From the NCBI GenBank assembly GCA_017613335.1, contig JAGAEB010000088.1:1-5529 (forward strand): DNA of 5,529 nt. The letters run 5' to 3'. Under the pieces are notes generated by a model that did not search any database, was not told where the DNA came from, and worked only from the letters and a program-made list of their open reading frames with translations. This document shows positions 1 through 4,707 of this stretch, in pieces (the stretch's first letter is position 1; each line of letters starts with the position of its first letter). The position numbers and the translations under genes were made by a program. Source of the stretch: Methanosarcinaceae archaeon. Lineage in GTDB: Archaea > Halobacteriota > Methanosarcinia > Methanosarcinales > Methanosarcinaceae.

Positions 1-112
1 AAAGTGAAAACACAAAAGTGAAAACACAAAAGTGAAAACACAAAAGTGAAAACACAAAAGTGAAAACACAAAAGTGAAAACACAAAAGTGAAAACACAAA
101 AGTGAAAACACA
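1..112. repeat. 14-bp perfect tandem repeat, 8 copies, cut by the window edge
   Basis: The unit AAAGTGAAAACACA occurs eight times without a mismatch (1-14, 15-28 and so on to 99-112). A ninth, decayed copy begins AAGTGACA and breaks down after about 120. The array starts at base 1, so its true length is unknown. There are no spacers, so this is not a CRISPR array. On the plus strand each unit contains GTGAAAACACAAAAGTGA, a five-codon frame whose TGA overlaps the next GTG. The minus strand of the unit has no ATG. Fourteen is not a multiple of three, so copy-number change would shift any frame crossing it. Confidence 0.97.
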
Positions 113-238
113 AAGTGACACGCAAAGTGCAGTACAAAAACGCATTAAAAACGCTGCAAAAAAATAAGAGACGGATACGATCCGGACAGGCTGAACGGAT
201 CGGGAATAAGCTGAGATGTTAAAAAAAGAAAATCAGGG
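113..238. other. Leader region after the 14-bp array; tiny plus-strand frames only
   Basis: No recognisable gene lies here. On the plus strand, the last intact repeat GTG (102) opens a 21-codon frame that leaves the array and stops at TAA 165-167; its product would begin MKTQSDTQ and be basic. Another GTG at 115 opens a 35-codon basic frame that stops at 220-222. Neither has a clear ribosome binding site other than the repeat itself, and neither resembles a known protein to me. On the minus strand the stretch is the 3' flank of the DHH phosphoesterase gene. Confidence 0.4.
158..227 (-). terminator. Probable 3' end of the minus-strand transcript: T-tracts and a hairpin
   Basis: Reading the minus strand beyond the DHH stop, a run of seven T (227-221) comes 11 nt after the stop codon. 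A 7-bp hairpin follows (CGATCCG at 178-184 with CGGATCG at 196-202, 11-nt loop), then a second T7 run (164-158). Archaeal RNA polymerase terminates at T-rich tracts without needing a hairpin, so either run could serve. No measured 3' end supports the choice. Confidence 0.5.
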
Positions 239-1387
239 CTATGGCCGGCGCGGCGGAAATGATCTGTAAGACCGCGCGGTGCATATCCCTGACGGATGCG
301 GTAAGATGATGAACACGAAATGACTGCGACGGTTTTCCGGCGATCGTTTCGTTTCAGTCGTCATGCCCGGATCATCAGGATCGTTCGTTTCTTCTGTTTC
401 CTGTGTTCCTTTTGATCCTTTGGATTCTTTTCTGCTGTTTATTTCGCTGACCGTTTCTTTGACCTTTTCGACACAGTCGGACATGAGCTGCTCAACGGTG
501 CATGAGGCATCGATCCCTGCGGCGCCGCCGTGGCCGCCGCCTGTTCCGCTGTATCTGCTGCCGACGACTTCCATGATCTTTCCGAGGTTGACACCGGACA
601 TGACAAGATCCCTCTTGGCGCGTCCGCTGACGCGGGCCGATCCGTCTTCTTTGAGCGTTCCGACAAAGGCGATATCTGCGCCGATGTTCGTGAGCATGGA
701 AGCGGCGGCGCCGCCGTAGGAGCTGACGTGCGTCGTTGCGATCAGGCAGTTTCCGATGCGTTCGACTTCGGACCGCTCGGCGGCCTTCAGCATGGCAATG
801 CGGATGGAAATATCCTGAGGCGTCGTCGCCATCAGTTCGAGCGCATCGAAATATTCGACGCCGCTCGACCGGATGATCCTTGAGAGGACATCGAAAGTCG
901 CAAAGCCTGCATGTTTCAGATGGCCTGTATCTGTGATGATCCCGGTGATCAGTGCCGTTCCGATCTTTTCCGTGATGGGAATGCCGATCCCTTCCAGGAT
1001 GCGGTAAACGATCTCAACGGTCGATGTGGAATCTTCGTGAATGTAGAATTCGGCATCATCCAGGAGAGCCGTCGTCGAATGGTGATCGATCACGGCATAT
1101 TTCCCGATCGGAAGGTCGTTGAGCTGCGCCCGCGTCGACGTGTCGACGATGACCGTCAGATCATAGGCGGACGGGTCGGGCATTTCAATGACGCTTATGC
1201 CGATCCTGTCGACCATGTTCTGAGCGACGCGGTTGCAGCCGTCTGAAAGACCGATATCGCCGCCGAAGACTTCAGCCAGCGCAAAAGCACTGCCGACGGC
1301 ATCCGGATCGGCGTTTCTGTGACAAAGGTAAAGAATTTTTCTGTAATCCAGAAGACGGTTAACGAATTCGATATCATCAACCCTCAT
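239..1387 (-). CDS. DHH/DHHA1 family phosphoesterase (NrnA/RecJ-like) with an extra C-terminal tail
   Basis: A manganese-type phosphodiesterase of the DHH superfamily. Numbered from the ATG at 1387 (382 residues), motif I is HRNADPDAVGS (23-33), motif II VDTST (81-85), the signature DHH is at 101-103, and the fourth acidic motif is TGIITDTG (148-155). The DHHA1 substrate-binding loop GTGGGHGGAAG is at 271-281. This two-domain size fits NrnA-like oligonucleotide or pAp phosphatases rather than full RecJ, but the substrate cannot be read from sequence. In many archaea a gene of this type lies close to prefoldin beta, as here. GTGAG just upstream is a fair ribosome binding site for ATG 1387; the GTG at 1396 is part of that site and is a less likely start. 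The last roughly 75 residues, after about 307, are charged low-complexity sequence and then a segment ending in PPRRP, with no family counterpart that I recognise. Confidence 0.93.
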   Translation of the reverse strand: MRVDDIEFVNRLLDYRKILYLCHRNADPDAVGSAFALAEVFGGDIGLSDGCNRVAQNMVDRIGISVIEMPDPSAYDLTVIVDTSTRAQLNDLPIGKYAVIDHHSTTALLDDAEFYIHEDSTSTVEIVYRILEGIGIPITEKIGTALITGIITDTGHLKHAGFATFDVLSRIIRSSGVEYFDALELMATTPQDISIRIAMLKAAERSEVERIGNCLIATTHVSSYGGAAASMLTNIGADIAFVGTLKEDGSARVSGRAKRDLVMSGVNLGKIMEVVGSRYSGTGGGHGGAAGIDASCTVEQLMSDCVEKVKETVSEINSRKESKGSKGTQETEETNDPDDPGMTTETKRSPENRRSHFVFIILPHPSGICTARSYRSFPPRRP

Positions 1388-1407
1388 GGATCTCACTTTC
1401 AGAGTCT

Positions 1408-1462
1408 GAACTTTTCATGGTTGTTTCATGACTTTTTCATGATTGCTGCATGACTTTTTCTT
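1408..1462 (-). repeat. Degenerate 11-bp tandem repeat in the DHH leader, 5 copies
   Basis: Read on the minus strand, consecutive 11-mers are AAGAAAAAGTC, ATGCAGCAATC, ATGAAAAAGTC, ATGAAACAACC and ATGAAAAGTTC. Four begin with ATG and all end in C. Each 11-mer followed by ATGA forms a four-codon frame (MQQS, MKKS, MKQP) whose TGA overlaps the next ATG by 4 nt. The last ATG (1418) opens a 13-codon frame that ends at 1377, ten bases into the DHH gene in another frame. The array lies wholly between pfdB and the DHH start, in what should be the leader or spacer RNA. Confidence 0.8.
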
Positions 1463-1486
1463 AATTCTGACTGATCATCCTGAGGA

Positions 1487-1843
1487 TCACTCTTCTTCGC
1501 CGCCGTTCATCATGTGGCGGAGCTGTTCCTGCAGCTGTTTGAAACGGCTGTTGAGACGTTCTTCCTGTCTTTCGATCGACTGGAGTCTTAAAGAAAGCGT
1601 GTCTGCTTTTTCCTTCGTTTCTGCCAGAAGAGCATTTCTGTCCGTTTTGATCATCAGTTCGCCGACCGACTTATAGACGACAGCGTCTTCGTTCGTTTTT
1701 TCAAGCTCTTCGAGGGCCATCTGATTTTCTTTGATCAGAACTTCCGTCTGCGATTTCTGCATCGCAAGGGCCTGAGCCTGCTGCTGGACCTGCTGGATCT
1801 GTGCGACCTGGTTCTGGATCTGAGGAGATACTTCTGTACTCAT
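1487..1843 (-). CDS. pfdB: Prefoldin beta subunit
   Basis: Beta subunit of the archaeal prefoldin hexamer (two alpha, four beta), a cytoplasmic holdase that passes unfolded proteins to the thermosome. The product is 118 residues, the usual length. An N-terminal helix rich in Gln (repeats of QIQ and QQ) and a C-terminal helix (near SIERQEERLNSRFKQ) have coiled-coil character. They flank the middle segment NEDAVVYKSVGELMIKTD, which matches the beta-hairpin region that builds the prefoldin barrel. The acidic end GGEEE is typical. AGGTGA (1857-1852) sits 8 nt before ATG 1843 and decides the start; the in-frame GTG at 1855 lies inside that site. It lies between taw1 and the DHH gene on the same strand with gaps of about 90-100 nt, so co-transcription is possible but not shown. 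Confidence 0.96.
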   Translation of the reverse strand: MSTEVSPQIQNQVAQIQQVQQQAQALAMQKSQTEVLIKENQMALEELEKTNEDAVVYKSVGELMIKTDRNALLAETKEKADTLSLRLQSIERQEERLNSRFKQLQEQLRHMMNGGEEE

Positions 1844-1851
1844 GTTAGTTT

Positions 1852-1857
1852 TCACCT
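1852..1857 (-). promoter_or_regulatory. Ribosome binding site of pfdB
   Basis: AGGTGA on the minus strand matches the complement of the archaeal 16S rRNA 3' end and stands 8 nt before ATG 1843. It rules against the longer frame starting with GTG at 1855, which would place the start codon inside this site. Confidence 0.75.
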
Positions 1858-1888
1858 GAGTTTTCTAAGGGATATGCAGGCATTTTAA

Positions 1889-1914
1889 TCTTTCTGAATA
1901 ATCATTCTGAAAGA
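1889..1914 (-). other. Near-perfect inverted repeat between taw1 and pfdB
   Basis: TCTTTC-T-GAAT, loop AATC, ATTC-T-GAAAGA forms an 11-position stem with one symmetric T-T mismatch. It lies about 20 bases after the taw1 stop on the minus strand. The following minus-strand sequence is AT-rich (GATTAAAATG) but has no long T run, so it reads as an mRNA processing or stability hairpin, or a weak attenuator, rather than a clear terminator. The GATTAAAATG stretch could also be a TATA-like box for pfdB. Both roles are inference. Confidence 0.45.
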
Positions 1915-1933
1915 AGGATATCTCTTTCAGCCG

Positions 1934-3040
1934 TCATTTCCGGTCGTCATCTCCGATCTTTCTGATCAGGCCGTCAGGCGTCAGGACGACGACACGGCTG
2001 GCGTCGGATTCGCCGGCGATCCTGTAGCCGCAGAAGTTTCCGATCCTTTCGGCGAAGGCCCGGATCTCATCGGTCGACATCATGTTCTCACGATCGAGGC
2101 GGAGTCTTGAAAAGCCGACGTGCATATAGGATTTGATCTCGACGAAATCCGGTGCGGCCCGTCTGATGAGTGCGGCAAATCCCTCTTCGTTTCCCGTGTT
2201 GTATCCTCTGACGACGGTGATCCTGAGAGCGGTCCTGACGTTTTCTTCTTTTTTGGCTTTCAGGACGTCGAGCGATTCATTGACATTTTCCCAAAGAGCC
2301 GGGTTTTTCGGACGGCAGACTTTTTCGTAGGTCTCCTGATCTGCGGCATCAAGGCTCATGTAAAGCTGTGTCGGACGGATCTTTCTGATCATGTCCGGAT
2401 TTGTGCCGTTCGTCACGACGAAGACAGACATTCTCTTTTCCTGATACAGTCTGATCAGTTCAGGCAGATACGGATAAAATGTCGGCTCACCGGACAGGGA
2501 AACGGCGACATTGGAAGGTTCCAGCGATTCCAGGTAATTCGATCTGATCGCGTTCGGCGAGCCGCCGAAGCCGGTGACAAGTTTCCGCTGCGCTTTCAGG
2601 CTTTCTTCAACGATGACTGCCGGGCTGTCCCATTCATCGGGCGGCGCGACTGGGACTTCCGTCGGCCGCCAGCAGAAAATACATTCCTGATTGCACATCA
2701 GGACAGGCGTCATCTGAAGGCATTTGTGGGAAGTGACGCCGTAAAAAGAAGATTTGTAGCAGACGCCCTGACCGTTCATGGAATTTTTAAGCCAGGTGCA
2801 TGTCTTGACGGCGGCATGCCTGCCCGCTTTGGCGTAACCCTGTTTTTTCATTAATTCGTCTGCGGAGATCTCCGACGGAAGATAACCGAAATTGATGATT
2901 TCCTTGACCATGGCGGGATAATAATTTCTGATCCTACTTATTTCTGACCGTTTTTGAGAGGATGTTCCGTCCCGACGGTGTTCCGTCCCGACGGTGTTCC
3001 GTCCCGACGGTGTTCCGTCCCGACGGTGTTCCGTTTTCAT
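1934..3040 (-). CDS. taw1: 4-demethylwyosine synthase (archaeal TYW1, radical SAM)
   Basis: Radical SAM enzyme that condenses N1-methylguanosine-37 of tRNA-Phe with carbons from pyruvate to form the tricyclic 4-demethylwyosine. Numbered from ATG 3040 (368 residues), the SAM-cluster motif CNQECIFC is at 116-123, followed by WRPTE. A second Cys set lies at 81, 94 and 107, with even 13-residue spacing as I recall for the Methanocaldococcus enzyme, whose second [4Fe-4S] cluster these ligate. The CYK motif (94-96) carries the lysine implicated in pyruvate binding. SLSGEPTFYP is the conserved GEP region. The start is uncertain. ATG 3040 has GGAG four bases upstream and is the first Met after an in-frame stop, but it adds 43 residues, partly encoded by a 16-bp repeat. 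ATG 2911 gives 325 residues, closer to relatives, but has no ribosome binding site. Confidence 0.96.
   Translation of the reverse strand: MKTEHRRDGTPSGRNTVGTEHRRDGTSSQKRSEISRIRNYYPAMVKEIINFGYLPSEISADELMKKQGYAKAGRHAAVKTCTWLKNSMNGQGVCYKSSFYGVTSHKCLQMTPVLMCNQECIFCWRPTEVPVAPPDEWDSPAVIVEESLKAQRKLVTGFGGSPNAIRSNYLESLEPSNVAVSLSGEPTFYPYLPELIRLYQEKRMSVFVVTNGTNPDMIRKIRPTQLYMSLDAADQETYEKVCRPKNPALWENVNESLDVLKAKKEENVRTALRITVVRGYNTGNEEGFAALIRRAAPDFVEIKSYMHVGFSRLRLDRENMMSTDEIRAFAERIGNFCGYRIAGESDASRVVVLTPDGLIRKIGDDDRK
2963..3033. repeat. 16-bp tandem repeat, 4.4 copies, over the taw1 5' end
   Basis: TGTTCCGTCCCGACGG is repeated perfectly at 2963, 2979, 2995 and 3011, with a 7-base partial copy at 3027-3033. 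Each unit contains the dyad CCGTC-CC-GACGG, so the array is also a row of evenly spaced inverted repeats. On the minus strand it begins directly after ATGAAA of the longest taw1 frame, and three units (48 bp) encode a 16-residue period containing TEHRRDGTPSGRNTVG. The unit has no stop codon in any frame, so the open frame across it is not evidence of coding. Sixteen is 1 modulo 3. Confidence 0.97.
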
Positions 3041-3044
3041 CTGT

Positions 3045-3048
3045 CTCC
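3045..3048 (-). promoter_or_regulatory. Putative ribosome binding site of the long taw1 frame
   Basis: GGAG on the minus strand, four bases (ACAG) before ATG 3040. The spacing is slightly short but acceptable. It is the only Shine-Dalgarno-like sequence near either candidate taw1 start; bases before ATG 2911 read CCCGCC. The same GGAG-N4-ATGAAAACGGA layout recurs on the plus strand at 4715-4733. Confidence 0.5.
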
Positions 3049-3075
3049 ATGTCCGGCCTTGTATTTTGTCAGGGC

Positions 3076-3114
3076 GGCTGTCATTATGTTTTGTCTTTGC
3101 GTTTTGTCATTATG
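3076..3114. repeat. Degenerate 13-bp repeat in the divergent promoter region
   Basis: Three consecutive 13-mers: GGCTGTCATTATG, TTTTGTCTTTGCG and TTTTGTCATTATG. TGTCATTATGT is exact at 3079-3089 and 3105-3115, 26 bp apart. The tract ends directly against the TATA-like sequence, so it could be a regulator-binding site for either transcript or the remnant of a tandem duplication. No specific regulator is suggested. Confidence 0.5.
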
Positions 3115-3124
3115 TATTTATATT
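3115..3124. promoter_or_regulatory. Shared TATA-like box for the divergent taw1 and ferredoxin transcripts
   Basis: TATTTATATT on the plus strand contains TTTATATT, close to the archaeal TATA consensus, about 95 bases before the ferredoxin ATG. Its complement AATATAAATA is an equally good box for the minus strand, about 75 bases before taw1 ATG 3040. With initiation about 25 bases downstream, leaders of roughly 75 and 50 nt would result. It is the best TATA-like sequence I see between the two genes. The start sites themselves are not visible. Confidence 0.55.
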
Positions 3125-3221
3125 CCTTATTCATTCAAGGCATCTATACAGACAGATTATGATATCGTTCTTCCGGATTTCCGGGATGATCTGTTGATGC
3201 TTTTTTTAAGGGAGTATCCTT

Positions 3222-3395
3222 ATGACTGTCAAAGTGAACAGATATAAATGCGGTTATTGCGGCGGCTGTGTTGCTGTCTGCCCGAAGGGGGCCATCGAGC
3301 TTTCAGAGACGTGGATCGAGATTGATGATTCCCTTTGCGTTTCCTGCAGGAAATGCGAGAAATTCTGTCCGGTCGGATCGATCGAGGTGATCTGA
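3222..3395 (+). CDS. Small 2[4Fe-4S] ferredoxin, electron donor for the downstream reductase
   Basis: A complete 57-residue bacterial-type ferredoxin. The two cluster motifs are C10-x2-C13-x2-C16-x3-C20-P and C39-x2-C42-x2-C45-x3-C49-P, each followed by the usual Gly/Ser-Ile turn (PKGAI, PVGSI). It should be a soluble cytoplasmic one-electron carrier with two [4Fe-4S] clusters. GGGAG (3210-3214) stands seven bases before the ATG. Its stop codon shares a base with the next start (TGATG), so it is translationally coupled to geranylgeranyl reductase. In Methanosarcina acetivorans a ferredoxin encoded next to geranylgeranyl reductase was reported to be needed for full saturation of archaeal lipids when both were expressed in E. 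coli. The same pairing here makes that the likely role. Start and stop are unambiguous. Confidence 0.95.
   Translation: MTVKVNRYKCGYCGGCVAVCPKGAIELSETWIEIDDSLCVSCRKCEKFCPVGSIEVI
3384..3392 (+). promoter_or_regulatory. Ribosome binding site of the reductase, inside the ferredoxin gene
   Basis: GAGGTGATC, a nearly full complement of the archaeal 16S 3' end, encodes the last residues of the ferredoxin and lies just before the ATG at 3395. It supports 3395 as the reductase start over the upstream ATG at 3335 (which would overlap the ferredoxin by 61 bases) and the ATG at 3404. Confidence 0.85.
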
Positions 3396-4600
3396 TGAAG
3401 CCGATGTTTGATGAATATGATGTTGTCGTCATCGGCGCAGGACCGGGCGGTTCTCTGGCTGCCAGAGATGCGGCCAAAGGCGGCGCCAGAGTCCTGCTGA
3501 TCGAAAAGAGGCAGGAGATCGGCGACCCGGTCCGCTGTGCAGAAGGCATCAATGCCGTCCGTGCGCTGGAATATATCGACATTCCGGAAAGAATGGTCTG
3601 CTCGACGATCAGAAAATGCGGTCTGATCGTGCCGGACGGCAGACGTCTCGTCCTGGAAAGCAAAAACGTCAATCTGAAAGGATATATCCTCGACCGCAAG
3701 ATCTTTGACAGATATCTGGCGGAAGAAGCAGCCCGCGCCGGCGCGGAGATCCTCGTGAAAACGACGGCCACGGGTCTGATCAAAGAAGACGGGAAGATCT
3801 GCGGCGTCACGATGCGCCACCTTGACAAGACTTTTTCCATGAGATGCCGGATCGTCATCGGCGCCGACGGCGTTGAATCGAAAGTCGGCCGCTGGGCAGG
3901 TATCGACACGTCACTCGGTCTCGATTATATCGAATCAGGCGTCCAGTACCTCATGAGCGGCATAAAGTTCGACAGCGACTGCATCGACATCTATATGGGC
4001 AATGAAGTGGCGCCGAGCGGTTATGCCTGGGTCTTCCCGAAAGGCGAAGACAAGGCCAATGTCGGTATCGGCCTCCTCGGCTCCCGTATCAGAGACGGCG
4101 GCCGCCCGATCGATTATCTCAACAAATTCGTCGAAAAGCATTTCCCGGAAGGAAAGATCCTGGAGATGAACTACGGCGGAATCCCGGTCACCAATGAACT
4201 GAAACAGCTCGTCGCAGACAATATCATGCTCGTCGGCGATGCCGGCAGACTCACCGATCCGCTGACCGGCGGCGGCATCGTCAATGCGATCGTCTCCGGA
4301 AGCATTGCCGGAAAAACAGCCGCAGAAGCGATCAAAGCCGGAGACTGTTCCGAGAAAATGCTGAAGAAATACGCGAAGGAATGGCACGACGTCCTCGGAA
4401 AATTCATCGACCGCGACAACATCATCAAAGAATATTTCGTCAGCATCAGCGATGAAGAAGCCAACAGGATCGCCGAAAAACTCAAAGATGCCGACTTCTC
4501 CAACGCCATGGAACTCGGAAATCTCATCAAACTGGTCTCTTCCGCCGACAAAAAACTTCTCCTGAAACTCGGCGCCAACGAGATAAAACATCTGTTCTGA
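3395..4600 (+). CDS. Geranylgeranyl reductase family FAD protein (archaeal lipid saturation)
   Basis: Flavoenzyme that reduces the isoprenoid double bonds of geranylgeranyl ether lipids, probably (di)geranylgeranylglycerophospholipid, at the membrane surface. The 401-residue product has the Rossmann FAD motif VVVIGAGPGG (10-19) with the distal acid in LIEK (35-38). It also shows RCAEG (47-51), which matches the conserved Cys loop of this family, LDRKIFDRYL (99-108), GADGVES (156-162) and the substrate-side motif YAWVFPKG (200-207). The second FAD motif is GDAGRLTDPLTGGGI (281-295). Length and motif order are normal for archaeal members. It follows the ferredoxin gene with a one-base TGATG overlap and ends in a strong terminator, so the two form a complete operon. 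Related reductases act on menaquinone or other prenyl chains, so the substrate is inferred from the archaeal context and the ferredoxin partner. Confidence 0.95.
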   Translation: MKPMFDEYDVVVIGAGPGGSLAARDAAKGGARVLLIEKRQEIGDPVRCAEGINAVRALEYIDIPERMVCSTIRKCGLIVPDGRRLVLESKNVNLKGYILDRKIFDRYLAEEAARAGAEILVKTTATGLIKEDGKICGVTMRHLDKTFSMRCRIVIGADGVESKVGRWAGIDTSLGLDYIESGVQYLMSGIKFDSDCIDIYMGNEVAPSGYAWVFPKGEDKANVGIGLLGSRIRDGGRPIDYLNKFVEKHFPEGKILEMNYGGIPVTNELKQLVADNIMLVGDAGRLTDPLTGGGIVNAIVSGSIAGKTAAEAIKAGDCSEKMLKKYAKEWHDVLGKFIDRDNIIKEYFVSISDEEANRIAEKLKDADFSNAMELGNLIKLVSSADKKLLLKLGANEIKHLF

Positions 4601-4659
4601 TCGCCGGATCGGACAGACACCCGTAAAAAAAGAGCATCATTCAGAACAGGAACATCAAC

Positions 4660-4700
4660 GGACAGCCATCCCGTACAGACGGGAAGGCTGTCCTTTTTTT
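4660..4700 (+). terminator. Strong hairpin plus T7 terminator after the reductase
   Basis: GGACAGCC-A-TCCCGT, loop ACAG, ACGGGA-A-GGCTGTCC gives 14 base pairs interrupted by one A-A mismatch (4660-4693), followed at once by seven T (4694-4700). It looks like a bacterial intrinsic terminator; in archaea the T run is the key part. On the minus strand the same hairpin is followed, after about 28 nt, by T7 (4631-4625), so it could also stop the converging flavoprotein transcript. It begins 59 bases after the reductase stop. Confidence 0.85.
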
Positions 4701-4707
4701 ATTCACA

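Noticed and set aside
1..120. CRISPR array
   Set aside because: The 14-bp units are directly adjacent with no spacers, and no cas gene is present.
363..1246. Several plus-strand open frames over the DHH gene
   Set aside because: They mirror the minus-strand gene, show no family motifs, and the minus frame has all DHH and DHHA1 motifs.
1388..1396. GTG 1396 as the DHH start
   Set aside because: The GTGAG there fits better as the ribosome binding site of ATG 1387.
1844..1855. GTG 1855 as the pfdB start
   Set aside because: It lies within the AGGTGA ribosome binding site of ATG 1843.
2120..2854. Plus-strand frame of 244 codons over taw1
   Set aside because: It is the shadow of the radical SAM gene; its product has no recognisable motif.
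2954..3247. Plus-strand frames across the 16-bp repeat
   Set aside because: The repeat has no stop in any frame, and these frames overlap the promoter region and the true ferredoxin start.
3335..3394. Extension of the reductase to ATG 3335
   Set aside because: It would overlap the ferredoxin coding sequence by 61 bases, while GAGGTGATC points to ATG 3395.
3229..4620. Minus-strand frames opposite ferredoxin and geranylgeranyl reductase
   Set aside because: They are antisense shadows of a gene with complete FAD and family motifs.
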